NCBI RefSeq assembly: GCF_004340965.1
Contig: NZ_SLYA01000002.1
Coordinates: 124,001-188,000, forward strand
From: Sphingomonas sp. PP-CE-1A-559
Lineage (GTDB): Bacteria > Pseudomonadota > Alphaproteobacteria > Sphingomonadales > Sphingomonadaceae
Direction of reading: 5' to 3'
Length of the DNA: 64,000 bases
The position numbers and the translations under genes are program-made. Shown here piece after piece: positions 16,646 to 25,767 of this stretch (the first letter of the stretch is position 1; each line of letters begins with the position of its first letter). Below the pieces are notes generated by a model, which did no database searches, was not told where the DNA came from, and saw only the letters and a list, made by a program, of their open reading frames with translations.

Positions 16646-18202
16646 GTGCGTTACGCCTACGCCATTACCAGTGCTCTTCTCCTCGGCGGTGCGACCGCGA
16701 CGCTCGCGCTTCAGCCGAGCGGCGCGCAGGTCGCGCAGAACGAACCCGGCGCGATCCAGGCCGTCTCGCCGAAGCCCGGCGCGCCGATGAGTTTCGCCGA
16801 CATGGTCGCTCGGCTCCAGCCTGCGGTCGTCAACATCTCGACCAAGCAGACGATCGTCCAGAAGCAGCAGGCCAATCCGTTCGCGGGCACGCCGTTCGGC
16901 GACCTGTTCGGCGGCATGGGCGGCGGCGGCCAGGGTGGTGCGCCGGTGAAGCGCGAAGGCGCCTCGCTCGGTTCGGGCTTCCTGATCTCGCCGGACGGCT
17001 ATGTCGTCACGAACAACCACGTGATCTCGCCAGGTGCGCAGGGTGCGACGGTCGATTCGATCACCGTCACGCTCAGCGACAAGAAGGAATATGTCGCCAA
17101 GGTCATCGGCAAGGATCAGGAATCGGATCTCGCACTGCTGAAGATCGACGCGGCCAACCTGCCGTTCGTGAAGTTCGGTGATTCGAACGGTGCGCGCGTC
17201 GGTGACTGGGTCGTCGCGATCGGCGAGCCGTTCGGCCTCGGCGGCACCGTGACCGCGGGCATCGTCTCGGCGATCAACCGCGTCACCGGTCAGGGCGGTG
17301 CGTATGACCGCTTCATCCAGACCGACGCGTCGATCAACCAGGGCAATTCCGGCGGCCCGATGTTCGATCTCAACGGCAACGTGATCGGCGTGAACTCGCA
17401 GATCTTCAGCCAGTCGGGTGGCAATATCGGTATAGGCTTCGCGATCCCCGCGGCCGTAGCCAAGCCGATCATCGCTACCTTCATGAAGGGCGGTACGATC
17501 GAGCGCGGCTATATCGGCGTCCAGCTCCAGCCGGGCGGCACGATCAACGAGGATACCGCCGCGGCGCTCGGCATCGCCAAGAACCAGGGCGAGTTGATCA
17601 ACGACGTGACGGCCGGCGGCCCGGCGGCGAAGGCCGGCGTGCGCGCGGGCGACGTCGTGACCAAGGTCAACGGTCAGGCCGTGACGGTCGACCAGTCGTT
17701 GTCCTATCTCGTTTCGAACGTGAAGCCGGGTGCGACGGCTCGCCTCGACATCCTGCGCAACGGAAAGCCGGTGGTCGCCAATGTGGTCGTCGTACCACGC
17801 CCTAGCGCGGACAAGCTGGCGGCGGTGGTCGGCGGTGATGCCCAGGGCTTCGGCAGCGACGACGGCGATGACGGCGACGATTCGGCTACTCCCGCTGCAC
17901 CGACCGCGGGCGCGGCGCTCGGCATCGGCGTACAGCCGCTGACCCCGGCGATCGCGCAGGCGGTTGGCGTCGAAGCCAGCACGCAGGGCGTCGTCATCGC
18001 CGTGGTCGCGCAGACCAGCGATGCGTATGGCAAGCTCAAGCGCGGCGACGTCATCATCTCGGTCAACGGCACGCCCGTCCGCACTGCGGTCGACGTCCAG
18101 AACGCGGTCAACACGGCGAAGGCGGCAGGCCGTCCGCAGGTGTTGTTGCAGGTGAAGCGCGGCCGTAGCCCCGCAACGTTCCTGCCGGTCAAGATTAAGT
18201 AA
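16646..18202 (+). CDS. degP: Do family periplasmic serine protease (DegP/HtrA)
   Basis: A 518-residue envelope quality-control protease and chaperone. A signal peptide spans about residues 1-28. The catalytic triad is His125 (TNNHV), Asp161 (SDLAL) and Ser235 (GNSGG). Two PDZ domains follow (about 275-385 and 420-515), separated by an unusual acidic DDGDDGDD linker. The start is a GTG at 16646. It follows hflKC and has tandem ATTCA repeats upstream, which suggests stress-responsive control. A strong terminator ends the gene. Confidence 0.95.
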   Translation: MRYAYAITSALLLGGATATLALQPSGAQVAQNEPGAIQAVSPKPGAPMSFADMVARLQPAVVNISTKQTIVQKQQANPFAGTPFGDLFGGMGGGGQGGAPVKREGASLGSGFLISPDGYVVTNNHVISPGAQGATVDSITVTLSDKKEYVAKVIGKDQESDLALLKIDAANLPFVKFGDSNGARVGDWVVAIGEPFGLGGTVTAGIVSAINRVTGQGGAYDRFIQTDASINQGNSGGPMFDLNGNVIGVNSQIFSQSGGNIGIGFAIPAAVAKPIIATFMKGGTIERGYIGVQLQPGGTINEDTAAALGIAKNQGELINDVTAGGPAAKAGVRAGDVVTKVNGQAVTVDQSLSYLVSNVKPGATARLDILRNGKPVVANVVVVPRPSADKLAAVVGGDAQGFGSDDGDDGDDSATPAAPTAGAALGIGVQPLTPAIAQAVGVEASTQGVVIAVVAQTSDAYGKLKRGDVIISVNGTPVRTAVDVQNAVNTAKAAGRPQVLLQVKRGRSPATFLPVKIK

Positions 18203-18228
18203 TCCACGACCGACCCGACTGATTGAGA

Positions 18229-18266
18229 AGGACCGTCGCTCCCCTGAGCGGCGGTCCTTTTTCTTT
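18229..18266 (+). terminator. Intrinsic terminator after degP
   Basis: AGGACCGTCGCT (18229-18240) pairs with AGCGGCGGTCCT (18247-18258) around CCCCTG, followed by a T-rich tract. Confidence 0.9.
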
Positions 18267-18313
18267 ATGGCGCGCGGGGTTAGGGTCCGCGCCGGATACA
18301 GAGGACGAGACCC

Positions 18314-19957
18314 ATGACCGACGGCATCTTCATCGGCGCCAGCGTGGACGGCAAGCCGCAGACGCTGGAATTGAAGCGCGCCAACCGCCACGGCCTGATC
18401 GCAGGCGCGACCGGCACCGGCAAGACCGTGACGCTGCAGGGAATCATCGAGGGCTTCTCGGCGAACGGCGTGCCGTGCTTTGTCGCCGACGTGAAGGGCG
18501 ACCTGTCCGGGCTCGCGATGGCAGGATCGCCGACCGCGAAGACGCATGCGAGTTTCGCCGAGCGTGCCAAGGCGATCGGTGACGATAGCTGGGCCTATGC
18601 AGACAATCCCGTGCAGTTCTGGGACTTGTTCGGGGAGCAGGGCCATCCGATCCGCACCACGATCAGCGAGATGGGACCGCTTCTGCTGTCGCGGCTGATG
18701 GACCTGAACGAGGTCCAGGAGGGCGTGCTGACGATCGCCTTCCACGTCGCCGATAAAGAGGGGCTGCTGCTGATCGACCTCGACGATCTGCAGGCGATGC
18801 TGACCGAATGCGCGGGGAGGGCGGACGAGCTGACGGTGAAGTACGGCAACGTCTCGAAGCAGTCGATCGGCGCGATCCAGCGGTCGTTGCTCCAGTTGCG
18901 CACGCAGGGTGCGGAGAATTTCTTCGGCGAGCCGGCGCTGGAGATGAACGACTTCATCGGCGTCGACGACAAGGGGCGGGGGATCGTCAACATCCTCGCC
19001 GCCGACAAGCTGATGTCCTCGCCGAAACTGTATGCGACGTTCCTGCTGTGGCTGATGAGCGAACTGTTCGAGCACCTTCCCGAGGTCGGCGATCCCGACA
19101 AGCCGGTGCTGTGCTTCTTTTTCGACGAGGCGCATCTGCTGTTCGACGAAGCCCCGAAAGCGCTGTTGAAAAAGATCGAACAGGTCGTCCGCCTGATCCG
19201 CTCGAAGGGCGTCGGCGTGTATTTCATCACGCAGAACCCGATCGACATTCCCGACACGGTCGCGGGACAGCTTGGCAACCGGGTGCAGCATGCGCTGCGC
19301 GCGTTCACCCCGCGGGATCAGGCGGCGGTGCGCTCGGCGGCGGAGACGTTCCGGGCGAACCCGGGCGTCGACGTCGCGACGATCATTACCGAGTTGAAGG
19401 TCGGCGAGGCGCTGGTGTCGCTGCTTCAGGCGGATGGCGCGCCGACCCCGGTCGAACGCACGCTGATCAAGCCGCCCGCCTCGCGGGTTGGCCCGATCAC
19501 GCTGGCCGAGCGCAAGGTGATGATCGAGACCGATGCGGTAGGCGCGAAATACGACACGCTCGTCGACCGCGAGTCGGCGGAGGAGTTGCTGGCGGCAAAG
19601 ACGCTGGAGGCGAGCGCTGCTGCCGCCGAGGCGAAGGCGACGACCGAGGCGGAGAAGGCCGCGGCGGCGCAGGCGAAGCTTGATGCCAAGGCCGCGAAAG
19701 AAGCGGAACGCTCTCGCATTGCGGACCAACGCGAGGCGGACCGCCAGCAGCGCGAGGCTGACCGCGAGACGGCGAACTCGCCCTGGACGAATATGGCATC
19801 GTCGGCGACACGCGCGGCAAGTTCGTCGATCGGCCGGCAGGTGGCGAACGAGATCGGCAAGCAGGTGTTCGGGACGAAGTCGCGGCGGTCGTCGTCGAGC
19901 GGCGGTCTGGTCGGTACGGTGCTGCGCGGGGTTTTAGGCGGCCTCTTCCGGGGGTAG
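18314..19957 (+). CDS. HerA/YjgR-like ATPase (DUF853)
   Basis: A 547-residue cytosolic ATPase of the FtsK-HerA superfamily. Walker A is GATGTGKT (31-38). FVADVKGDLSGLA follows, as does the Walker B region CFFFDEAHLLFDEAPKAL and a sensor-like FITQNP. The C-terminal 130 residues are an Ala/Glu/Arg-rich helical stretch ending in a Gly-rich tail (GGLVGTVLRGVLGGLFRG), typical of YjgR. Its cellular role is not established. There is no nurA or defence gene beside it, so it is not the HerA-NurA repair or defence pair. It begins after the degP terminator and probably has its own promoter. Confidence 0.9.
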   Translation: MTDGIFIGASVDGKPQTLELKRANRHGLIAGATGTGKTVTLQGIIEGFSANGVPCFVADVKGDLSGLAMAGSPTAKTHASFAERAKAIGDDSWAYADNPVQFWDLFGEQGHPIRTTISEMGPLLLSRLMDLNEVQEGVLTIAFHVADKEGLLLIDLDDLQAMLTECAGRADELTVKYGNVSKQSIGAIQRSLLQLRTQGAENFFGEPALEMNDFIGVDDKGRGIVNILAADKLMSSPKLYATFLLWLMSELFEHLPEVGDPDKPVLCFFFDEAHLLFDEAPKALLKKIEQVVRLIRSKGVGVYFITQNPIDIPDTVAGQLGNRVQHALRAFTPRDQAAVRSAAETFRANPGVDVATIITELKVGEALVSLLQADGAPTPVERTLIKPPASRVGPITLAERKVMIETDAVGAKYDTLVDRESAEELLAAKTLEASAAAAEAKATTEAEKAAAAQAKLDAKAAKEAERSRIADQREADRQQREADRETANSPWTNMASSATRAASSSIGRQVANEIGKQVFGTKSRRSSSSGGLVGTVLRGVLGGLFRG

Positions 19958-20001
19958 ACTGCCCACATGATAAGGGGCCGAGCCGCCCCCAAACCAACAT
20001 G

Positions 20002-20105
20002 CCACCCCGGCGAAGGCCGGGGCCCAATTGGGGAACGGAGGTAACGTCGGACGGCGCTCCGTTACATCGACCTTTCCAATTGGGCCCCGGCCTCCGCCGG
20101 GCTGG
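20002..20105. repeat. Palindromic dispersed repeat, family B
   Basis: Arms 20002-20031 and 20076-20105 match the element at 11907 almost base for base. The loop holds its own dyad (AACGGAG/CTCCGTT). The right arm ends 12 bp before the Shine-Dalgarno of the next gene, so the hairpin would be in its leader. Confidence 0.85.
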
Positions 20106-20129
20106 AAGCTAGTTTTCAAGGAGTCAGAC

Positions 20130-21359
20130 ATGTCCCTCGATTTCGAATCTGTCACCGACTGGACCGCCGTAGGCGAAGACAGTCTCGACGACGCGATCAC
20201 ACTCCGGCGCGCGATCCACGCCGATCCCGAGGTCGGGCTCCATTGCCCGCGCACCTCGGACAAGGTGAAGGCTGCGCTCGCCGGCCTCCCTCTGGAAATC
20301 CGCGAAGGCACCTCGACCACCGGCTTCGTCGCGATCCTCCGCGGCGGTCGCGCAGGCAATGCCGGCGGGAACGGTCGCACCGTGCTGCTGCGCGGCGACA
20401 TGGACGCGCTGCCGATGCAGGAGGAGACGGGCCTGCCCTTCGCCTCCAAGATCGACGGCGCGATGCATGCCTGCGGCCATGATTCGCACACCGCGATGCT
20501 GGTCGGCGCGGCCAAGGCGCTCTGCGCCCGTCGTGACGAACTGCCCGGCACGGTCGTCTTCATGTTCCAGCCTGGCGAAGAGGGGCATCACGGCGCGCGC
20601 CACATGATCGCCGACGGCCTGCTCGATGCGCCGCTGCCCGAGGCCGGGTTCGCGCTCCACATCTCGCCCAACATGCCGATGGGTCATGTCGTCAGCCGCG
20701 CGGGCACGCTGATGGCGTCGACCGATACGCTGCGGGCGACGATCACCGGTCGCGGGGGGCACGCCGCTATGCCGCACGACTGCCTCGATCCGCTGCCGAT
20801 CGCCTGCGAGATCGTCACGGCGCTCCAGACTTATGTCGCTCGTCAGGTGGCGGTCACCGACCCCGCGGTGCTGTCGATCACCAAGCTCAACGCCGGCAGC
20901 GCGCACAACGTCATCCCGTCGACGGTCGAGATGCTCGGCACGATGCGGACGCTGTCGGAGCGGACTCGCGAGCAGGTCCGCGCGGCGTTCATCCGCATGG
21001 TCGAGGGCATCGCCGCCGCGCACGGCGCGGTCGGTACGCCGACGATCGAGGAAGGCTATCCGGTCACGGTCAACGACGAGCGTGCGACCGATCTGATGAA
21101 GGCGTGCGCGACCGCGATCGGTGGCGAGGGCGCGTATCAGGTGATGCCGCCGATGATGGGCGCGGAGGACTTCTCGTACGTGCTCCAGAAGCTTCCCGGC
21201 GCGATGGCGTTCATTGGTGCGGCGCCCGAGGGTAGCGATCCGCGTACCAACCCGCCCCTGCACAACACGAAGATGACGATCGACGAACGCGTGATGGCGC
21301 ACGGGATCGCGATGCACTGCGCGGTGGCGGAGCGCTTCCTGGCGAACGGGTTCGACTAA
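20130..21359 (+). CDS. M20 family metallopeptidase/amidohydrolase
   Basis: A 409-residue zinc hydrolase of the hippurate hydrolase/IAA-amino acid hydrolase group, which cleaves N-acyl amino acids. Metal ligands are visible in GDMDALP (89-95), ACGHD (114-118, Cys115 and His117) and PGEEG (148-152), with further HIS and GAEDF motifs near the end. No signal peptide, so cytosolic. AAGGAG at 20118-20123 fixes the ATG at 20130; the open frame before it is repeat sequence. The exact acyl substrate is unknown. Confidence 0.92.
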   Translation: MSLDFESVTDWTAVGEDSLDDAITLRRAIHADPEVGLHCPRTSDKVKAALAGLPLEIREGTSTTGFVAILRGGRAGNAGGNGRTVLLRGDMDALPMQEETGLPFASKIDGAMHACGHDSHTAMLVGAAKALCARRDELPGTVVFMFQPGEEGHHGARHMIADGLLDAPLPEAGFALHISPNMPMGHVVSRAGTLMASTDTLRATITGRGGHAAMPHDCLDPLPIACEIVTALQTYVARQVAVTDPAVLSITKLNAGSAHNVIPSTVEMLGTMRTLSERTREQVRAAFIRMVEGIAAAHGAVGTPTIEEGYPVTVNDERATDLMKACATAIGGEGAYQVMPPMMGAEDFSYVLQKLPGAMAFIGAAPEGSDPRTNPPLHNTKMTIDERVMAHGIAMHCAVAERFLANGFD

Positions 21360-21368
21360 GAGCACCTG

Positions 21369-21485
21369 CTGCTCCCCTCCCTAGAAGGGAGGGGCAAGGG
21401 GTGGGTCGGCGTCTGCAGATCCAGACGTTGATGGCTCGAACCGGCCGACCCACCCCCGACCCCTCCCTTTCAGGGAGGGGAGCAG
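21369..21485. repeat. Palindromic dispersed repeat, family C
   Basis: Arms of about 42 bp, CTGCTCCCCTCCC... (21369-21410) and its complement ending in GGGAGGGGAGCAG (21444-21485), with a 33-bp loop. The same arms flank the DUF559 gene at 44108-44562 and recur near 49578 and 55472. Confidence 0.85.
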
Positions 21486-21489
21486 AAGC

Positions 21490-22602
21490 TCAGTCTCTCG
21501 GCCGCGTTGTCTCGGCGTAGTTCGCCACCGCCGCCGCGGCCGCCTGGATCAATTTCTGGCGTTCGGGCATCGGTCGGATGGTATCGCCGATCATCACCGC
21601 GATCCCATATCGATGTCCATCGGGGGCGGTGAGGAGGCCGACGTCGTTGAAGCCGGCGTTGCGGCGGCCGAGGTCTTGGCCGGTGCCGGTCTTGTGCGCG
21701 ATCTCCCAGCCGCCGGGCAGCGCCGCGCGCAAGCGAGCGCGGCCGGTTACCGAACGACCCATCGTGTCGAGCAGGATCTTGGTCGAGGTCTCCGACAACA
21801 GGTCGCCCTTCGCCAGCCGGGCAATCGCGTCCGCGATCGCGATCGGCGCGGCGCCGTCGGGTGGATTGCGGACATACGCGTTCAGCGCAGCCTCACGGAC
21901 GGCGGGCGACAGCCGGTTGCGCGCCGTCATGAAGCCCCCATTGACCGCGTAGGACGGTTGCCAGACCAGCCCTGCCGTATCGCTCTGCAAACGCCGCTCG
22001 CCCGGCCCGAACCGGATCGCGCCGAGTTGTTTGCGCGCGATCATCGACCGTACCGCGGACGGTCCACCGACACGCGTGAGCAACCGGTCGTTCGCGGTAT
22101 TGTCGCTGTGCGTCAGCGCGCGCGTCAGCAGCTCGCCGACCGTCGTCCGGTAGCCGTCGCCCTTGACCAGCATCGCGATCGGCTGGTGGAACAGCGTCAG
22201 ATCTTGCGGCCGCACGACGATCGGCTCGTCGAGGCGGATCTTGCCCTGGTCGCGCAGGTCCATCACGGTCATCGCGACCCAGAGCTTGCTGACCGATTGC
22301 TGCGGCAGCAACTGCCGCCCGCCGGCCTCGACCGTCCAGCCATCGTCGACCGCGCGTATCGCGATGCCAGCCTTGCCCTGGAACCCACTTTGCAGTTCGG
22401 AGATCGCGTTGACGAGACCGGCGGGCGCGGGTCGCGGCGTACGCGGCAGGGGCGGCGGCACCGGGATCGACACGAATCCCTCGGACTGATGCACCGGGGA
22501 GACGGCGGGCGGGGTCGGCCGCGACGCCGATCCGCATCCGGCGAGCACCGAGCCGAACAGGGCGGTTGCCAGAAGACGCTTGAACGCACTCGCCGATGTC
22601 AT
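21490..22602 (-). CDS. Class A beta-lactamase-fold serine hydrolase, lipoprotein
   Basis: A 370-residue protein with a lipobox (VLAGC, Cys23), so probably anchored in the periplasm. All class A active-site motifs are present: SVSK (103-106), SDN (166-168), an ERRLQ stretch with Glu202 placed 36 residues after the Ser of SDN as Glu166 is, and KTG (304-306). Either a true beta-lactamase or a related transpeptidase-like hydrolase. The ATG at 22602 was chosen because the lipoprotein signal starts there; a 22-codon in-frame extension looks non-coding. It stands alone, with no ampR-like regulator. Confidence 0.85.
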   Translation of the reverse strand: MTSASAFKRLLATALFGSVLAGCGSASRPTPPAVSPVHQSEGFVSIPVPPPLPRTPRPAPAGLVNAISELQSGFQGKAGIAIRAVDDGWTVEAGGRQLLPQQSVSKLWVAMTVMDLRDQGKIRLDEPIVVRPQDLTLFHQPIAMLVKGDGYRTTVGELLTRALTHSDNTANDRLLTRVGGPSAVRSMIARKQLGAIRFGPGERRLQSDTAGLVWQPSYAVNGGFMTARNRLSPAVREAALNAYVRNPPDGAAPIAIADAIARLAKGDLLSETSTKILLDTMGRSVTGRARLRAALPGGWEIAHKTGTGQDLGRRNAGFNDVGLLTAPDGHRYGIAVMIGDTIRPMPERQKLIQAAAAAVANYAETTRPRD

Positions 22603-22720
22603 GATGGATTGAACGTCCTGCACTGAAGCATCGACCCTTATCCGTTGATGGGCCACGCGAAACAGCACTCTTCCGACACTGCGACGAAGCGCGCGCGGGG
22701 CGCGCCGAATCGTGGTCGCG

Positions 22721-24298
22721 TCAGGGAACGAGAACCGTATCGACTGCGTCCGGCAACGTGTCAGGATAATCGAGCGTGAAATGCAGCCCGCGGCTCTCGT
22801 GCCGGTGCAGCGCGGATCGCACGATCAGCTCGGCAGTCTGGAGCAGGTTGCGCAGTTCGATCAGGTCGGGCGTGACGCGGAAATGCTGGTAATATTCCGC
22901 AACCTCGTCGTTGAGCAGTTCGATGCGGTGCTTGGCGCGTTCGAGCCGCTTGGTGGTGCGGACGATGCCGACGTAGTTCCACATGAAGCGGCGAATTTCG
23001 GTCCAGGTCTGCTTGATCACGACCTCTTCGTCGGAATCGGTGACGCGGCTTTCGTCCCAGGGGCGGATTGGCGGGGGCGGGGGCAGTGAGTCCCACGCGG
23101 CTGCGATGCTGTCCGCCGCTGCCTCGCCGAACACGAAGCATTCGAGCAGCGAGTTGGACGCGAGCCGGTTGGCGCCGTGCAGGCCGGATTCAGTGCATTC
23201 TCCGGCTGCGTAGAGGCCGGGAAGATCGGTCTTGCCGTGTTCGTCGATCACGATGCCGCCGCAGGTATAGTGCTGTGCGGGGACGACCGGGATCGGCTGC
23301 GTGGTCATGTCGATGCCGACTGTCAGCAGCTTCTCGTGGATGTTCGGGAAGTGATGCCGAATGAACTCGGGCGGCATGTGGCTGATGTCGAGATGGACGT
23401 AGTCGAGTCCGTATCGCTTGATCTCGGCGTCGATCGCGCGCGCGACGATATCGCGGGGGGCGAGTTCCATCCGCGCGGGGTCGTAATAGGTCATGAAGCG
23501 CTTGCCGGTCGACGGGTTGATCAACCGGCCGCCTTCGCCGCGGACCGCCTCGGTGATCAGGAAATTCTTGACCTCCAGATTGTAGAGGCAGGTCGGGTGG
23601 AACTGCATCATCTCCATGTTGGAGACACGGGCGCCCGCGCGCCATGCCATCGCAATGCCGTCGCCGGTCGCGCCGCGGGGGGCGGTCGAGAACAGGTAGG
23701 TGCGGCCTGCGCCGCCGGTCGCGAGGATCGTCGCGCGCGCGGTGTAGAGCGCGACGCGCTCGGTCTTGCGGTCGACCGCGTAGACGCCCCAGACGTTGCC
23801 CGAGCCCGAATAGCGTTCCTCGTGGCGGCCGGTGGCGAGGTCGATCGCGATCTGATCTGGGACGAGTGTGATGTTCGGATGTGCTTCGGCAGCCTTCTGC
23901 AAGGCTTCCTGCACCGCCCAGCCGGTCGCGTCGGCGACGTGGACGATGCGGCGGTGGCTGTGGCCACCCTCGCGGGTCAGGTGGAGCGCGTTGCCCTCGG
24001 TCTCGAACGGCACGCCGAGATGCGTCAGGCGCTCGATCGCGGCGGGGGCGCCTTCGACGACCATCTCGACGATCGCGCGGTCGTTGAGGCCTGCGCCGGC
24101 GACCATCGTGTCCTCGACATGGTTCTCGAACGTGTCGCCGGGTTCGAGCACCGCGGCGATCCCGCCCTGCGCCCAGGCGGTCGAGCCTTCGTTGAGCGCG
24201 CCCTTCGCCAGCACGGTGACCTTGAACCGGTCGGCAAGGTTGAGCGCTGCGGTTAGACCTGCGGCGCCCGAGCCGACGATCAGGATGTCGCTCGTCAT
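22721..24298 (-). CDS. nadB: L-aspartate oxidase
   Basis: A 525-residue FAD enzyme that oxidises aspartate to iminoaspartate, the first step of NAD synthesis. FAD-binding GSGAAG is at residues 9-14. The succinate dehydrogenase/NadB fold shows STAWAQGGIA, the active-site HPT (MEMMQFHPT) and the AAGECTESGLHGANRLASNS motif, with a C-terminal helical domain. Start and stop overlap the upstream ABC gene by four bases (ATGA). No nadA or nadC is in the window, which is unusual as they are often linked. Confidence 0.95.
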   Translation of the reverse strand: MTSDILIVGSGAAGLTAALNLADRFKVTVLAKGALNEGSTAWAQGGIAAVLEPGDTFENHVEDTMVAGAGLNDRAIVEMVVEGAPAAIERLTHLGVPFETEGNALHLTREGGHSHRRIVHVADATGWAVQEALQKAAEAHPNITLVPDQIAIDLATGRHEERYSGSGNVWGVYAVDRKTERVALYTARATILATGGAGRTYLFSTAPRGATGDGIAMAWRAGARVSNMEMMQFHPTCLYNLEVKNFLITEAVRGEGGRLINPSTGKRFMTYYDPARMELAPRDIVARAIDAEIKRYGLDYVHLDISHMPPEFIRHHFPNIHEKLLTVGIDMTTQPIPVVPAQHYTCGGIVIDEHGKTDLPGLYAAGECTESGLHGANRLASNSLLECFVFGEAAADSIAAAWDSLPPPPPIRPWDESRVTDSDEEVVIKQTWTEIRRFMWNYVGIVRTTKRLERAKHRIELLNDEVAEYYQHFRVTPDLIELRNLLQTAELIVRSALHRHESRGLHFTLDYPDTLPDAVDTVLVP

Positions 24299-25233
24299 GC
24301 GTTGGCGGCGCGAGTCAGGCTGAGGAAGACGTCCTCGAGATCGGGTTCCTTGGTCGAGACGTCGACGATGCCGAAGCCGCTGCCTTGGATCGCGGCGAGG
24401 ACTTCGCCGGCGTTCACGCGGTCCTTCTTGTAGGTGATTTCAAGGGTGCGCGTGCCCTTGAGCGTGATCTTCTGGAAGCAGGCGTTGGCGGGGATGTCGG
24501 TCACGTCGCGATCGACGGTGACGGCGACGATCTTCTCCTGCGCCTTGCCGACCAGCTCGCGGGTCGGTTCGTTGGCGATGAGCCGGCCGTTGTTGATGAT
24601 CGCGATCCGGTCGCAGAGTTCTTCGGCTTCCTCGAGATAATGCGTGGTGAGGACGACCGTCACGCCGGCCTGGTTGAGGCTGCGGACATAGGTCCAGAGT
24701 TGCTGGCGCAGTTCGATGTCGACGCCCGCGGTCGGCTCGTCGAGGACGAGGACGGGGGGCGAGTGGACCATCGCTTTCGCCACCATCAGGCGACGCTTCA
24801 TCCCGCCCGACAGCGTGCGGGCGTACGCGTGCGCCTTGTCCTCGAGATGGACCGCACGGAGCAGTTCCATCGTTCGGCGCTTTGCCTTCGGGACGCCGTA
24901 GAGGCCGGCCTGGATTTCGAGCGTTTCGAACGGCGAGAAGAAGGGGTCGAACAGGATCTCCTGGTTGACGATCCCGATCGATGCCTTGGCGTTGCGCGGG
25001 TGCTCGTCAATGTCGAACCCCCAGATCGCGGCGCTGCCGTCGGTCTTGTTGACCAGCCCGGCGAGGATGTTGATCAGCGTGGACTTGCCTGCGCCGTTGG
25101 GGCCTAGCAGCCCGAAGATCTGGCCGCGCGGGACGTCGAACGTCACATCGTCGAGCGCGCGCTTGGGCGGGGCGGTGCCGACGGGCGCGTAGGTCTTGCT
25201 GAGGTTTTTGATTGCGATCGCAGCTTCGGTCAT
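24295..25233 (-). CDS. ABC transporter ATP-binding protein
   Basis: A 312-residue ABC-2-type ATPase with Walker A GPNGAGKST (44-52), signature LSGGMKRR (141-148), Walker B VLVLDEP (161-167) and the H-loop TTHYLEEAEELCD. The C-terminal extension (about 240-312) is typical of exporters of the DrrA/YadG type. No permease gene is adjacent, so its membrane partner must lie elsewhere. It overlaps nadB by four bases, so the two are co-transcribed, although no functional link is obvious. Confidence 0.92.
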   Translation of the reverse strand: MTEAAIAIKNLSKTYAPVGTAPPKRALDDVTFDVPRGQIFGLLGPNGAGKSTLINILAGLVNKTDGSAAIWGFDIDEHPRNAKASIGIVNQEILFDPFFSPFETLEIQAGLYGVPKAKRRTMELLRAVHLEDKAHAYARTLSGGMKRRLMVAKAMVHSPPVLVLDEPTAGVDIELRQQLWTYVRSLNQAGVTVVLTTHYLEEAEELCDRIAIINNGRLIANEPTRELVGKAQEKIVAVTVDRDVTDIPANACFQKITLKGTRTLEITYKKDRVNAGEVLAAIQGSGFGIVDVSTKEPDLEDVFLSLTRAANA

Positions 25234-25294
25234 GGCTGCGGCATAGCGGGGCGGGCGGGGCTGGTCATCCCCTCGGGCGTTGCAAAGAAGATTT

Positions 25295-25446
25295 GTTCAC
25301 GCGAAGGCGCGGAGACGCGGAGGTGTTGCGCTTGTCGCGTAGCGACCGCTCGATCACCTACCTGCGGAACAGATCATGATGTCTCCTGAGCGATGGGCTG
25401 GATGCAACGCCTCCACGTCTCCGCGCCTCCGCGCCTCCGCGTGAAC
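25295..25446. repeat. Palindromic dispersed repeat, family D
   Basis: Left arm GTTCACGCGAAGGCGCGGAG... (25295-25329) and right arm ending CTCCGCGCCTCCGCGTGAAC (25404-25446), with a 74-bp loop. It is related to the compact copy at 50293-50355. Confidence 0.8.
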
Positions 25447-25515
25447 CCATTCTTCCTTCTTGCCCACGCCGAAGAACCAATTGCCCGGCCGGCGCGCGCT
25501 TGCTATCGCCACCTC

Positions 25516-25749
25516 ATGCATCCGCCGCTCGAAACCACCCGCGTCACCCACGCCCGCGTCGCCTGCGACGGGGCCACCGACATTCCCGGCGGCGCAGCGC
25601 TCGGCCATCCGCGTGTCTGGTTGCAGATTGACGATACCGGCTATGTCGATTGCGGCTATTGCGACCGCCGCTTCATCCTCGTCGGCGGCGCTGCCGATGG
25701 CGCGGACCAGTCGACTTTGCGCGATCACGGGGATGGCGCAGGGCGCTAA
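25516..25749 (+). CDS. CHCC-type zinc-finger protein
   Basis: A 77-residue protein with a single zf-CHCC domain. The likely zinc ligands are Cys17, His31 (LGHPRVWL), Cys46 and Cys49 (CGYC). The domain is shared with the NDUFS6 accessory subunit of complex I, and free-standing alphaproteobacterial versions may relate to respiration, though this is not shown here. The ATG at 25516 starts just past a family D repeat. tldD follows 18 bp downstream, so the two are probably co-transcribed. Confidence 0.85.
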   Translation: MHPPLETTRVTHARVACDGATDIPGGAALGHPRVWLQIDDTGYVDCGYCDRRFILVGGAADGADQSTLRDHGDGAGR

Positions 25750-25767
25750 GCCGCTTATATCTATCGG

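Noticed and set aside
16643-19729. A 1028-codon open frame on the minus strand across degP and the HerA-like gene
   Set aside because: It is antisense to two strongly supported genes, is Arg/Asp/Leu-rich in the way GC-rich shadow frames are, and shows no domain.
18314-19957. HerA-like ATPase as part of a HerA-NurA or HerA-DUF4297 defence pair
   Set aside because: The sequence matches the YjgR type with its helical tail, and no nuclease gene lies beside it.
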